DNA of 10,417 bases from Clostridia bacterium (GCA_012515365.1 JAAYYM010000365.1:1-10417), one strand, 5' to 3'; positions 1-8,429 are shown, counted from the stretch's first letter. Translations and numbers: made by a program. Notes: generated from the sequence alone by a model not told the origin.

Positions 1-1
1 A

Positions 2-1312
2 ACAGGTATTTTAGTTACCAAGGCAGCAAAAGAATCCGACATTGGAGCTATTATTGTCAGCCAGCTGTTTGGCATTCCAAAGGTTCTTTATATGGTTGGT
101 GGGGCATTGGCCTTTCTGGGCGTGGTAACGCCATTGAATTCTGTTTTGTTTTTAGGTCTTGGTATTGCATTCATTTTGTCAGGCCGATTTATGGCAAACA
201 GTATGGAGGTTTCCGAGATTGCAGCTGAGGTAGATCAGGATGAAAGTGCAGCAGAAGAGATCCGACGTCCGGAAAATGTGGTATCCTTATTACAGGTTGA
301 TCCGATCGAGCTGGAATTTGGCTATGGAATCATTCCGCTTGCCGATGTAAATCAGGGCGGAGATTTGCTTGACCGTGTAGTTATGATCAGAAGACAGGTC
401 GCACTCGAGCTTGGAACAGTTGTTCCGATCATTCGTCTGCGTGATAATATACAGCTGAATCCAAATCAGTACATCATTAAGATCAAGGGAATCCAGATCA
501 GCGAGGGTGAAATCCTCTTTGATCATTATATGGCGATGAATCCCGGATTTGTCGAGGAAGAGATCACGGGTATTCCTACATTTGAACCATCCTTCCATCT
601 GCCTGCAATCTGGATTACAGAGGGGCAGAGAGAGCGTGCGGAAAGTCTTGGCTATACAGTTGTAGATCCACCGTCGATCATAGCGACTCATCTGACAGAG
701 ATAATCAGACAGCATATCAGTGAATTGTTGTCGAGACAGGATGTACAGAACCTTGTTAATAATTTAAAGGAAAGCAATCCATCTTTGATAGAGGAACTGA
801 TGCCGAAGCTTCTTGGTCTTGGCGAAATACAAAAGGTATTGCAGAACCTGCTGAAGGAAGGTATTTCCATCAGAGATCTGCTGACTATATTTGAAACACT
901 TGCAGACCATGCAACGGTGACAAGAGATACTGATGTCCTCACAGAATACGTCAGACAGAGCTTAAAGCGTGCGATTTCTGCCAAATATTTTCCGGCGAAT
1001 GAGACAACAAATGTAGTTACGCTTGATCCACAGATTGAACAGGATATCATGGCAAGTGTTAAGCAGACAGAGCAAGGAGCATATTTAACACTTGATCCTG
1101 AAAAGACAAAGGCGATTATCGCTTCTACAGAAAAGGAAATCGCAAAGCTTGAGAATTTAGGTAAAAATCCGATCGTTATCACTTCTCCGATTGTCCGTAT
1201 GTATTTCAGAAAGCTGACAGAGGATTATTTTAAGGATATGATCGTGGTTTCATATAATGAAGTAGAAAGTAATATCAATTTGCAGTCGGTAGGGATGGTG
1301 ACTATTAGGTGA
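2..1312 (+). CDS. flhA: Flagellar export gate protein FlhA, C-terminal part (5' end outside window)
   Basis: FlhA is the integral-membrane core of the flagellar type III export gate; its cytoplasmic domain docks chaperone-substrate complexes. The reading frame is already open at base 2 and runs for 436 codons to TGA at 1310-1312. The first visible residues (TGILVTKAAKESDIGAII) match the conserved FlhA segment just after the large cytoplasmic loop. Two hydrophobic stretches follow at about 85-190 and look like the last membrane helices. The rest is the cytoplasmic domain, with the family-typical strings ELEFGYGIIPLAD and DLLDRVVMIRRQ, then an RLRDNIQLNPNQYIIKIKG segment. FlhA is usually about 680-700 residues, so roughly 250 N-terminal residues lie upstream; the ATG at 92 is internal. 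The stop codon overlaps the flhF start by four bases. I see no frameshift or unusual feature. Confidence 0.96.
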   Translation, partial: TGILVTKAAKESDIGAIIVSQLFGIPKVLYMVGGALAFLGVVTPLNSVLFLGLGIAFILSGRFMANSMEVSEIAAEVDQDESAAEEIRRPENVVSLLQVDPIELEFGYGIIPLADVNQGGDLLDRVVMIRRQVALELGTVVPIIRLRDNIQLNPNQYIIKIKGIQISEGEILFDHYMAMNPGFVEEEITGIPTFEPSFHLPAIWITEGQRERAESLGYTVVDPPSIIATHLTEIIRQHISELLSRQDVQNLVNNLKESNPSLIEELMPKLLGLGEIQKVLQNLLKEGISIRDLLTIFETLADHATVTRDTDVLTEYVRQSLKRAISAKYFPANETTNVVTLDPQIEQDIMASVKQTEQGAYLTLDPEKTKAIIASTEKEIAKLENLGKNPIVITSPIVRMYFRKLTEDYFKDMIVVSYNEVESNINLQSVGMVTIR

Positions 1313-2493
1313 TTATTAAGAAATTTCAGGCAAAAACAGAAAAAGCAGCAGTGGAAGCAGCAAAGAAAGAGCTGGGTCCTAATGTTGTTGTTATGAATGT
1401 TAAAAATGTAAAAAAGAAGGGACTTTTTGCATCATTAAAGCCAGCACAGGTGGAAGTTACCGTTGCACTTGAAGAAGAGCTTGAACGTAACTTTGCAAAA
1501 AAAATCGAAAACGCTGCACAAGCAGAAGAAAAAAAAGCTCCGACAGTGAAAAAGTCAGAAAAGAATAAGAGCGCAAAAGAAGAAACAAATAGTGAAAAGG
1601 TAATCGAAGAAAAACTGGAAAGTCTTCATTCACTGCTTGAACAGCAGTTAACAAAAGAAAACGAAGAAAATGAAGAAGAGAAAAAGGAACCGGATGATAA
1701 GATTCTGACCTTTGTGAAGCTGATTTATCATACACTTCTTAAGAATGAAGTCAATGAAAAATATGCCAATGAGCTGACCGGAGAAGTAGAAAAGCTGAAT
1801 AAGCCAAATGCAACACTTGACTATGTGCTTGCTAATATCTATCAGCGCATGATTCTTAAATTCGGACAGCCGAAATTTATCTCACCGGCGGAAAAGAAGC
1901 CTAAGATTGTATTCTTTATCGGACCAACAGGTGTTGGTAAGACGACAACCATTGCAAAGATTGCTTCTAAATATAAGGTCAATGAGAAAAAGAAAATTGC
2001 ATTATTGACAACAGATACTTACAGGATCGCAGCAGCTGAGCAGCTCCGCACCTATGCAAATATACTAGATACACCGTTCAGGGTCATCTATACAACAGAT
2101 GAAATGCTAAAAGCAATCAAAGATTTTCTTTCCTTTGATTATATCTTTGTGGATACTGCAGGACATTCTCACCAGAATCAAAAGCAGCGAGAGAATATGT
2201 CCAGCTTCTTAAGTTGTTTAGGTGAAGATGTGGAACGTGAGATTTATCTTGTTCTCAGTGCAACAACGAAGTATACAGATCTTCTAAACATTGCAGATGC
2301 ATATTCACAGTTTACGAATTATAGACTGATCTTTACGAAGCTTGATGAAACAGATAGTTTGGGTAATTTATTGAATCTACGCCTGTATACAGGAGCTGAT
2401 CTGTCTTATGTGACATGCGGACAGGATGTTCCGAATGACATTGAATGCTTTAATCCTCAGACAACAGTGAAGAAACTACTTGGAGGTAAATAG
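1309..2493 (+). CDS. flhF: Flagellar biosynthesis SRP-type GTPase FlhF
   Basis: FlhF is the third SRP-family GTPase after Ffh and FtsY. It dimerises on GTP at the membrane and fixes the site of flagellar assembly. The 394-residue protein has the FlhF N-terminal signature (IIKKFQAKTEKAAVEAAKKELGP, shown in part), then a Lys/Glu-rich linker at about 70-130, then the NG GTPase core. Visible motifs are the P-loop GPTGVGKTTT (205-214), DTYRIAAAEQL (236-246), the G3 motif DTAGH (282-286) and G4 TKLDE (343-347). A C-terminal GQDVPNDIE string is typical of the family. G3 normally reads DTAGR; here it has histidine. The start is GTG: an in-frame TAG lies immediately upstream at 1306-1308, and the family N-terminus begins exactly at this codon. 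The start overlaps the flhA stop (GTGA), so translational coupling is likely. It is followed after two bases by flhG, its regulatory partner. Confidence 0.95.
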   Translation: MIIKKFQAKTEKAAVEAAKKELGPNVVVMNVKNVKKKGLFASLKPAQVEVTVALEEELERNFAKKIENAAQAEEKKAPTVKKSEKNKSAKEETNSEKVIEEKLESLHSLLEQQLTKENEENEEEKKEPDDKILTFVKLIYHTLLKNEVNEKYANELTGEVEKLNKPNATLDYVLANIYQRMILKFGQPKFISPAEKKPKIVFFIGPTGVGKTTTIAKIASKYKVNEKKKIALLTTDTYRIAAAEQLRTYANILDTPFRVIYTTDEMLKAIKDFLSFDYIFVDTAGHSHQNQKQRENMSSFLSCLGEDVEREIYLVLSATTKYTDLLNIADAYSQFTNYRLIFTKLDETDSLGNLLNLRLYTGADLSYVTCGQDVPNDIECFNPQTTVKKLLGGK

Positions 2494-2495
2494 AA

Positions 2496-3383
2496 ATGGA
2501 TCAGGCAGAACAATTACGCAATATTATTAAGGCGAGTCAACAGCAGCAACAAAGGCCATCTGCCCGTGTCATCACAGTAACAAGCGGAAAGGGCGGTGTC
2601 GGAAAATCCAATGTTTCCATTAATCTGGCCGTTCAGCTCAGAAAAATGGGACAAAGAGTTATTATTTTTGACGCAGACTTCGGACTGGCAAATATCGAAG
2701 TTATGTTTGGCGCTGTACCCAAATATAACCTGGCAGATTTGATCTATCAAGGAAAAAATATCCGGGAAATCATTACTATGGGTCCTATGGATATTGGTTT
2801 TATTTCAGGCGGATCAGGTATTGCAGGATTATCAAATCTGGGAAGAGATTATATTAATTACTTAATTCAGAATCTGGCAGAGCTTGATGTGTTGGCAGAT
2901 GTGATCATCATTGACACAGGAGCAGGTATTTCGGATGCTGTTTTGGAATTTCTGGTAGCAAGCGGAGAAGTCCTTTTGGTGACAACACCGGAGCCGACTT
3001 CGATCACCGATTCTTATTCTTTATTAAAGGCACTTAACAGGCATTCCAGATTCAACAAAGAACTGACACAGATCAAGGTAATTGCAAATAAAGTTGAGAA
3101 TATTGAAGAAGGAAAACAGCTTTACAATAAACTTAACATAGTAGTAAACAGATATTTAAAGATCTCATTAGAGTTTATCGGCGTTATTCCGCAGGATCCG
3201 ATGCTGATGAAGGCAGTTATGCAACAGATGCCGATCTCGATACAAAATCCAAATACCAAATCCGCACTTGCATTTGCAGATCTGGCACAGACTTTGATCA
3301 ATAAGGAGAAGGAACCCATTTTCCGCAAACATGGTATGGCAGGATTTTTTGCCAATATCGTCAATGGTAAAAAATTTCTCTAG
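2496..3383 (+). CDS. flhG: Flagellum number and site regulator FlhG (YlxH/FleN), MinD-type ATPase
   Basis: FlhG is a ParA/MinD-family ATPase that limits or patterns flagella and stimulates FlhF GTPase activity. The 295-residue protein starts with the activator motif DQAEQLR (residues 2-8), matching the DQAxxLR motif known to act on FlhF. A run of five glutamines (15-19) follows. The deviant Walker A motif GKGGVGKS is at 31-38, with signature lysine K32 and P-loop K37. The Walker A' region FDADFGLANIE begins at 58. The switch II/Walker B segment VIIIDTGAG is at 136-144, and TTPEPTSITD is at 163-172. The C-terminus carries a short basic, hydrophobic stretch (about 274-295) that could be the membrane-targeting amphipathic helix of MinD-type proteins. 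The start is supported by GGAGG at 2482-2486, inside the end of flhF. The pairing with flhF argues against cell-division MinD. Confidence 0.94.
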   Translation: MDQAEQLRNIIKASQQQQQRPSARVITVTSGKGGVGKSNVSINLAVQLRKMGQRVIIFDADFGLANIEVMFGAVPKYNLADLIYQGKNIREIITMGPMDIGFISGGSGIAGLSNLGRDYINYLIQNLAELDVLADVIIIDTGAGISDAVLEFLVASGEVLLVTTPEPTSITDSYSLLKALNRHSRFNKELTQIKVIANKVENIEEGKQLYNKLNIVVNRYLKISLEFIGVIPQDPMLMKAVMQQMPISIQNPNTKSALAFADLAQTLINKEKEPIFRKHGMAGFFANIVNGKKFL

Positions 3384-3397
3384 AAATGAGGTAGGGT

Positions 3398-4126
3398 ATG
3401 TTATCAAAATATGTCTCAATAGGCGATAAAATCGAGTTGGAAGCAGTCAACAAGGTTCATCACGAAAATGAATATGGTATATCGGCACGTAAGACTTACA
3501 AAAGTCAGGTCTACGATATTATGTCAGAGGATCAGATCAAGATTGCGATGCCGATCGAGCAGGGAAAGGTCATCCTGCTTCCTGTTGATGGAGAGTACAA
3601 TCTTTGCTTTTATACAAAGACTGGACTCTATCAGTGCTTATCACGCGTAGCTGACAGATATAAGAGCAACAACATTTTTATTCTCCAGATGGACATTACG
3701 ACTGATATTAGGAAATATCAGAGACGAGAGTATTACCGACTGAACTGTGTACTTGATATGCAGTCACGTGAACTGGAAGAAAATGAAATTCCTAAGGTGA
3801 TGGAGCATGTACAGTTTATAGACACGGACATTACCCTTAATAACGGAATGATCGTAGATATCAGTGGAGGCGGTGCAAGATTCATATCAAATGTGAAATA
3901 TCCTGCAGATTCTGTTATCTTGTTTAAGTTTAATCTGTGCGTATCCGGAAAGGTTATGGAATATCAGTTGATGGGGCAGGTGCTTCTTTCGCAGGAACTT
4001 GAGATCAGACCCGGAGATTATGAGCACAGAATTCAATTTCTAAATATTATGAATGATGACAGAGAGGGTATTATCCGATATATTTTTGAAGAAGAACGGA
4101 AAAATCGAAGGCGAGAAAAGGGCTAA
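3398..4126 (+). CDS. YcgR-like PilZ-domain protein, predicted cyclic-di-GMP motility brake
   Basis: This 242-residue protein has the two-part layout of YcgR, FlgZ and B. subtilis YpfA/DgrA: an N-terminal YcgR domain (about 8-95) and a C-terminal PilZ domain (about 105-235). The PilZ cyclic-di-GMP signature is intact: the arginine motif QRREYYRL, with RxxxR at R110-R114, and the DxSxxG motif DISGGG at 154-159. In this family, cyclic-di-GMP-bound protein interacts with the flagellar motor or stator and reduces swimming; here that role is inferred. It lies 14 bases after flhG and 5 bases before cheB, so it is almost certainly co-transcribed. GAGGTAGGG at 3388-3396 supports the ATG at 3398. B. 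subtilis has no PilZ gene at this point in its operon. Which orthologue name applies (ycgR, flgZ or dgrA) cannot be decided from sequence alone, so no symbol is given. Confidence 0.9.
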   Translation: MLSKYVSIGDKIELEAVNKVHHENEYGISARKTYKSQVYDIMSEDQIKIAMPIEQGKVILLPVDGEYNLCFYTKTGLYQCLSRVADRYKSNNIFILQMDITTDIRKYQRREYYRLNCVLDMQSRELEENEIPKVMEHVQFIDTDITLNNGMIVDISGGGARFISNVKYPADSVILFKFNLCVSGKVMEYQLMGQVLLSQELEIRPGDYEHRIQFLNIMNDDREGIIRYIFEEERKNRRREKG

Positions 4127-4131
4127 ATGTT

Positions 4132-5196
4132 ATGAAGAAAAAAATACTAATAATTGATGACTCTGCACTCATGAGAAGAGTAATATGTGATATAATTAGT
4201 TCAGATGATCGATTCGAAGTAGTAGATACTGCACATGACGGTGTCGAGGGATTTAATCTGATCTGCCGCAATCATTATGATGCGATCGTACTGGATATTT
4301 ATATGCCGAGGATGACAGGGCTGGAACTGCTGATGGAAATGCAGAAAAGCCGGATTTCGGCAAATGTTCTGGTGGCAAGTACCACGACAAAGGAAGGCGC
4401 AAGGGAAACTATGCTTGCTCTGGAATACGGAGCACTTGAGTTTATCCAAAAGCCGGAAAGTGTTTTGGAGACAAAATCAGATACGTTTAAATCTAGATTC
4501 TTACAGCTTTTAGAAGTTGTAGCGGGTGTGGATCAAAGGAAACCTGTTTTACCAAGAGAAGAAGTCAAGCCTGTTACTCCTATGATCAGAAAAAGCACCA
4601 CACCGGTATCAGTATCAGGAAAGAAATTGATTGCGATTGCTTCCTCAACAGGAGGACCAAAAGCACTGCAGGATGTCATTCCGAGACTGCCAGAAGGGAT
4701 CATGGCACCGATTCTTTTAGTACAGCATATGCCAAAAGGATTCACGAAATCACTTGCGGAGCGCCTCAACGAATTGAGTACAGTTCCCGTAAAGGAATAT
4801 GTAGATGGTGAGGAGCTGTTAGCGGGACATGTATATGTAGCCCAGGGTGGTAAGCATATGAAAGCGGTATACAGAGGTGCGAAGGTATGCGTTGTATCTT
4901 CAGATGAACCGGCAAGAGAAGGTGTAAAGCCTTGTGCCAATTATATGTATGAATCTCTTAGAGATTGCCCATATGATGAAATCATCTGTGTGGTGCTGAC
5001 AGGTATGGGTAGTGACGGAACCGCCGGCATCAAGAGCTTAAGAGAAAAGAAACGAGTCAGAATCATCGCTCAAAATGAAGAAACATGTGCTGTGTATGGC
5101 ATGCCAAAGAGTATTGTAGCAACGGGATATGCAGACAGTGTGGTACCGATCGATGCTGTTGCAGAAGAAATTATTAAGAACGTGGGGGTACGCTGA
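4132..5196 (+). CDS. cheB: Chemotaxis response regulator and receptor methylesterase CheB
   Basis: CheB removes methyl groups from glutamates on chemoreceptors, and many homologues also deamidate receptor glutamines. CheA phosphorylation activates it. The 354-residue protein has an N-terminal receiver domain (about 1-120): acidic pocket D9/D10, phospho-acceptor D55 in VLDIYMPRMTG, and conserved K107 in QKP. A proline-rich linker (about 135-160) leads to the esterase domain. The catalytic triad is visible as S172 in IASSTGG, H199 in QHMP and D295 in GMGSDG. Length and domain order are normal. The gene begins 5 bases after the PilZ stop; AAGGG at 4118-4122 is a modest ribosome binding site. cheA starts one base after its stop. 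The opposing methyltransferase gene cheR is not in this window. Confidence 0.97.
   Translation: MKKKILIIDDSALMRRVICDIISSDDRFEVVDTAHDGVEGFNLICRNHYDAIVLDIYMPRMTGLELLMEMQKSRISANVLVASTTTKEGARETMLALEYGALEFIQKPESVLETKSDTFKSRFLQLLEVVAGVDQRKPVLPREEVKPVTPMIRKSTTPVSVSGKKLIAIASSTGGPKALQDVIPRLPEGIMAPILLVQHMPKGFTKSLAERLNELSTVPVKEYVDGEELLAGHVYVAQGGKHMKAVYRGAKVCVVSSDEPAREGVKPCANYMYESLRDCPYDEIICVVLTGMGSDGTAGIKSLREKKRVRIIAQNEETCAVYGMPKSIVATGYADSVVPIDAVAEEIIKNVGVR
5184..5188 (+). promoter_or_regulatory. Ribosome binding site that sets the cheA start
   Basis: GGGGG sits nine bases before the ATG at 5198, inside the last codons of cheB. It decides in favour of 5198 over the upstream in-frame ATG at 5129, which would overlap cheB by 68 bases and add 23 residues with no CheA similarity. 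Confidence 0.7.
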
Positions 5197-5197
5197 T

Positions 5198-7306
5198 ATG
5201 GATGTAAGCCAATATTTAGACATTTTTTTAGATGAAACAAAGGAGCATTTACAGAGTTTAAGTGATCAGCTGATGATACTGGAAAATGAGCCGGAAAATG
5301 AAGATACCATTAATGAAATTTTCAGGGCAGCTCATTCTTTAAAGGGAATGGCAGGTACCATGGGCTATAAGAGAATGCAGAAGCTGACACACAATATGGA
5401 AAATGTGTTTTCAGAAGTACGTGGCGGGAAACTCAAAGTATCCAGCCATCTTATTGATGTTCTTTTTCAGGCACTGGATGCACTGGAAGGCTATCAGGAT
5501 GCAATCCAGCAAACCTCTGACGAGGGAACCAATGACAATGAGCCTATCATTTATGCATTGACAAAAATACTGGAAGGTGGAAATGCAGAGACACCAGCTG
5601 CACAACCGGAAAAAGCTGTAAATACTCCGGCAGAAGAACAGCCGGCAAATGATGAGCAGACAAATAAAAAGTGGCTGAACATTCAGCTGCAGCCATCTGA
5701 ACTTTCTAATATTCAGGAAGCACAAAAAAATCTGAATGTATTTGGTGTTACGGTTTACATTCAGGAAGCCTGCATCTTAAAGGCAGCACGTGCATTTCTT
5801 GTGTTTAAGGCTCTGGAGGAACTTGGTGAGATTATCGTATCACAGCCTTCTATTCAGGATATAGAGGATGAAAAATTCGATTTCGATTTCAGTATGTTCT
5901 TTTCGACAAGTGCAGATATCGATAAAGTCCTGGCTGCAATTAAAAATGTGTCCGAGATTCAGGATGCATTTGGTGAACCTGTAACTGCAGAGCAGATCGC
6001 AGATTCTAAGAAGGTAAACAGTGAGAACGGTGAGACTGATAAGGATATGGCAGCAAGTACAGAGCTTGCAACGACAGATGAAGAAAAGAAACCGGAAGCA
6101 AAAAGCAATCAGGCAGCTGCTTCTGCTAAGAAAACAACCATTGCAAAACCGGTTGTAAATAGAACGGTGCGTGTTGATATTGAAAAACTGGATGTTTTAA
6201 TGAATCTGGTCAGTGAGCTGATTATTGCAAAAAACAGTCTGGTATCATTTAGTGAAAGTGACATTGCAAATTCGAACTTTAATGAGCAGATCGAATACCT
6301 TGAGAGTGTAACGACTAATCTACATGAGTCAGTTATGAAGGTTCGAATGGTTTCCATTGAGAGTGTATTACATAAGTTCCCTAAAATGATCCGTGAATTA
6401 AAAACAAAACTGAACAAGAAGATGGAACTGTTTATGTCAGGTGAGGAAACAGAGCTTGATCGTACCGTGGTAGATGAGATTGGTGATCCTCTGATGCATC
6501 TGCTGCGAAACAGTGCAGATCATGGTATCGAGTCACCAGAAGAGCGTGTCAAAGCAGGAAAGCCTGAGAGTGGTACCATTCATTTGGATGCATATCAGGA
6601 TGGTAATAACGTTGTCATTGAAGTACGCGATGATGGTCATGGTATCGACGTGGCAGCAGTTAAGCGTAAAGCAATCGAACGTGGTACAATCACTGCTGAG
6701 CAGGGTGAGACTATGGGAGATAAGGATATTATTGATCTGTTATTCCTTCCAAGCTTTTCTACTGCAAAAGTGGTATCTGATGTATCCGGACGTGGTGTTG
6801 GACTTGATGTTGTAAAATCAAAGATCGAAACACTTGGCGGCGATGTTAGTGTTAAGAGTAAACTTGGAGAGGGTAGTGTATTTACAATCAGACTTCCATT
6901 AACATTAGCAATTATCCAGGCTCTTATGGTCGTTGTCGGAAACGAGAAATATGCAATATCTCTTGGATCTATTCAGACGATTGAGGATATCCCGGAAGAA
7001 GATGTTAAATATGTTCAGGCAAAAGAGGTAATCAATTTACGTGGTTCTGTTATTCCACTGATCCGTCTGAATACGATATTAGGCATCGAATCAACTAAGA
7101 ACAAATCAGAGTCAATGGTTGTTGTCATTGTGAAGAAGGGCGAAAGCATGGCAGGTCTTGTAGTCGATGAATTGATCGGACAGCAGGAAATCGTTATCAA
7201 ATCTCTGGGTAAATATATCAACTGCAACAGCAGAATGATCAGTGGTGCAACGATTCTCGGTGATGGTGAAGTCGCATTGATTCTTGATGCGAATGCAATG
7301 ATATAA
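5198..7306 (+). CDS. cheA: Chemotaxis histidine kinase CheA
   Basis: CheA is the cytoplasmic kinase of receptor-CheW arrays; it autophosphorylates and passes phosphate to CheY and CheB. From the ATG at 5198 the protein has 702 residues and all five domains. P1 (about 1-125) carries phospho-acceptor H46 in AAHSLKG. An Ala/Glu/Pro-rich linker leads to a CheY/CheB-binding P2-like region (about 158-260), and a second Lys/Ala-rich linker follows. P3 dimerisation helices span about 322-395. The P4 ATPase has an N box (HLLRNSADHG, 434-443), G1 (RDDGHGID, 477-484), an F box (LPSFSTA, 517-523) and G2 (GRGVGLD, 531-537). P5 (about 568-702) has the CheW-like INLRGSVIPLIRL. The start was chosen because MDVSQYLDIFLDET is the typical P1 opening and a purine-rich site precedes it. 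The gene is one base from cheB and 17 from cheW. No key residue is missing. Confidence 0.97.
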   Translation: MDVSQYLDIFLDETKEHLQSLSDQLMILENEPENEDTINEIFRAAHSLKGMAGTMGYKRMQKLTHNMENVFSEVRGGKLKVSSHLIDVLFQALDALEGYQDAIQQTSDEGTNDNEPIIYALTKILEGGNAETPAAQPEKAVNTPAEEQPANDEQTNKKWLNIQLQPSELSNIQEAQKNLNVFGVTVYIQEACILKAARAFLVFKALEELGEIIVSQPSIQDIEDEKFDFDFSMFFSTSADIDKVLAAIKNVSEIQDAFGEPVTAEQIADSKKVNSENGETDKDMAASTELATTDEEKKPEAKSNQAAASAKKTTIAKPVVNRTVRVDIEKLDVLMNLVSELIIAKNSLVSFSESDIANSNFNEQIEYLESVTTNLHESVMKVRMVSIESVLHKFPKMIRELKTKLNKKMELFMSGEETELDRTVVDEIGDPLMHLLRNSADHGIESPEERVKAGKPESGTIHLDAYQDGNNVVIEVRDDGHGIDVAAVKRKAIERGTITAEQGETMGDKDIIDLLFLPSFSTAKVVSDVSGRGVGLDVVKSKIETLGGDVSVKSKLGEGSVFTIRLPLTLAIIQALMVVVGNEKYAISLGSIQTIEDIPEEDVKYVQAKEVINLRGSVIPLIRLNTILGIESTKNKSESMVVVIVKKGESMAGLVVDELIGQQEIVIKSLGKYINCNSRMISGATILGDGEVALILDANAMI

Positions 7307-7323
7307 TGGGGAGGTAATTTACG

Positions 7324-7782
7324 ATGGATGAAGTAAAAGTCATAGATACAGCGACACAGTATATTGTAATCAAAATAGGTGATGAGCAGTACGGAATTGA
7401 TATTAAATATATTGAAAATATTGTTCGTATGCAAAAGATCACGAGAGTTCCAAAGGTTCAGCCTTATTTTGCAGGTGTCATCAATCTGCGAGGTGAAGTT
7501 GTACCTGTTATGAGCCTTAGAATCAAAATGGATTTCGAAAAGGATGAACCGACGAATACGACACGTATCATCATTCTGAAACTGGAGCAGAATGCTCCAA
7601 TCGGAATCATTGTTGATGAAGTGAAGGAAGTTGTCACATTAGATGAAACAAATACAGAAAAGGTTTCTTATGATGCAAAGGATGATACAACCATGTTTAT
7701 CAATGGAATCGGAAAGTGTAATGGCGGATTGATTTCACTTTTAGATTTGAATGTCGTAGTTGCAGAAAAGGAAAACGCATAG
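7324..7782 (+). CDS. cheW: Chemotaxis coupling protein CheW
   Basis: CheW is the adaptor that links chemoreceptors to the P5 domain of CheA in the membrane-associated array. The 152-residue protein is a single CheW domain of normal length. It has the characteristic ITRVPKVQPYFAGVINLRG segment (39-57), the conserved INLRGEVVPV string around N54-R56, and GIIVDEVKEV further on. It has no receiver domain, which excludes CheV. Its sequence visibly parallels the P5 region at the end of the preceding cheA, as expected for paralogous folds. GGGGAGG at 7308-7314, nine bases before the ATG, is one of the strongest ribosome binding sites in the window. This fits the need for CheW to match or exceed CheA. 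Confidence 0.96.
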   Translation: MDEVKVIDTATQYIVIKIGDEQYGIDIKYIENIVRMQKITRVPKVQPYFAGVINLRGEVVPVMSLRIKMDFEKDEPTNTTRIIILKLEQNAPIGIIVDEVKEVVTLDETNTEKVSYDAKDDTTMFINGIGKCNGGLISLLDLNVVVAEKENA

Positions 7783-7799
7783 AACAAGGAGTGTAACTT

Positions 7800-8414
7800 A
7801 TGGCGAAAGTCGATCTAAATAATATGGATGGCATGTATTTTGATGTGCTTAAAGAAATTGGTAACATTGGCGCAGGAAATGCAACTACTGCTTTGGCGCA
7901 GCTGCTGCAGACGAAGGTAGATATGAAAGTACCTAAGGTCGCATTGCTTGAGTTTCATGAGGTTGGTGAAGCAATGGGTGGAGCAGAACAGATCATGGCC
8001 GGTATCTATCAGGCAGTTGAGGGAGACATTACAGGCAGTATTATGTTTTTGCTGGAGGAGCAGTCAGCACGTATGCTGGTTGCAAAACTGATGGGAATGG
8101 ACAAAATCCCACAGGGAGACTTGAATGAGATCGAGATATCTGCACTTAAAGAAATCGGTAATATTATCACAGGCTCTTATTTATCCAGCTTATCTTCACT
8201 TACAAACTTGAAAATTATCTCATCAATACCGGATATCAGTATAGACATGGCAGGAGCAATTTTAAGTGTGCCGGCGATAGAGTTCGGTACCTTAGGAGAT
8301 CGTATTCTCCTGATACAGACTGCATTTACTGATGATGTTAAGCTGGATGGCTATTTCATTTTGGTTCCGGATCTGGAATCATATGATAAAATACTTGCTT
8401 CAATTGGATTGTAA
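7800..8414 (+). CDS. cheC: CheY-P phosphatase CheC
   Basis: CheC dephosphorylates CheY-P and, in B. subtilis and Thermotoga, binds CheD to regulate receptor modification. The 204-residue protein has the pseudo-symmetric CheC fold with two copies of the phosphatase motif (D/S)xxxExxN: D15, E19 and N22 in FDVLKEIGN, and S114, E118 and N121 in SALKEIGN. Both copies keep the catalytic Glu and Asn, so this is a two-site CheC. CheX normally has one such site. FliY would carry an extra C-terminal FliN domain, which is absent here. AAGGAG at 7786-7791 precedes the ATG by eight bases. The gene lies 17 bases after cheW and is followed by a 75-base gap before cheD, the longest gap in the window. Confidence 0.95.
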   Translation: MAKVDLNNMDGMYFDVLKEIGNIGAGNATTALAQLLQTKVDMKVPKVALLEFHEVGEAMGGAEQIMAGIYQAVEGDITGSIMFLLEEQSARMLVAKLMGMDKIPQGDLNEIEISALKEIGNIITGSYLSSLSSLTNLKIISSIPDISIDMAGAILSVPAIEFGTLGDRILLIQTAFTDDVKLDGYFILVPDLESYDKILASIGL

Positions 8415-8429
8415 GACAAATTAGATATC

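Noticed and set aside
290..1182. Two long minus-strand open frames (290-715 and 688-1182) opposite flhA
   Set aside because: They are antisense to a clearly conserved protein, have atypical Cys/Ser-rich composition and match no known family; treated as shadows.
5129..5197. An in-frame ATG at 5129 that would lengthen CheA by 23 residues
   Set aside because: It lies inside cheB, has no good ribosome binding site, and the added residues do not look like CheA; the ATG at 5198 has a purine-rich site and gives the standard P1 opening.
6513..6815. A plus-strand 100-residue frame inside cheA
   Set aside because: It overlaps the conserved P4 kinase domain in another frame and shows no domain of its own.
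7015..7442. Minus-strand open frames across the cheA-cheW junction
   Set aside because: They run against two well-supported genes and their ribosome binding site region; the translations look random and Ile/Ser-rich.
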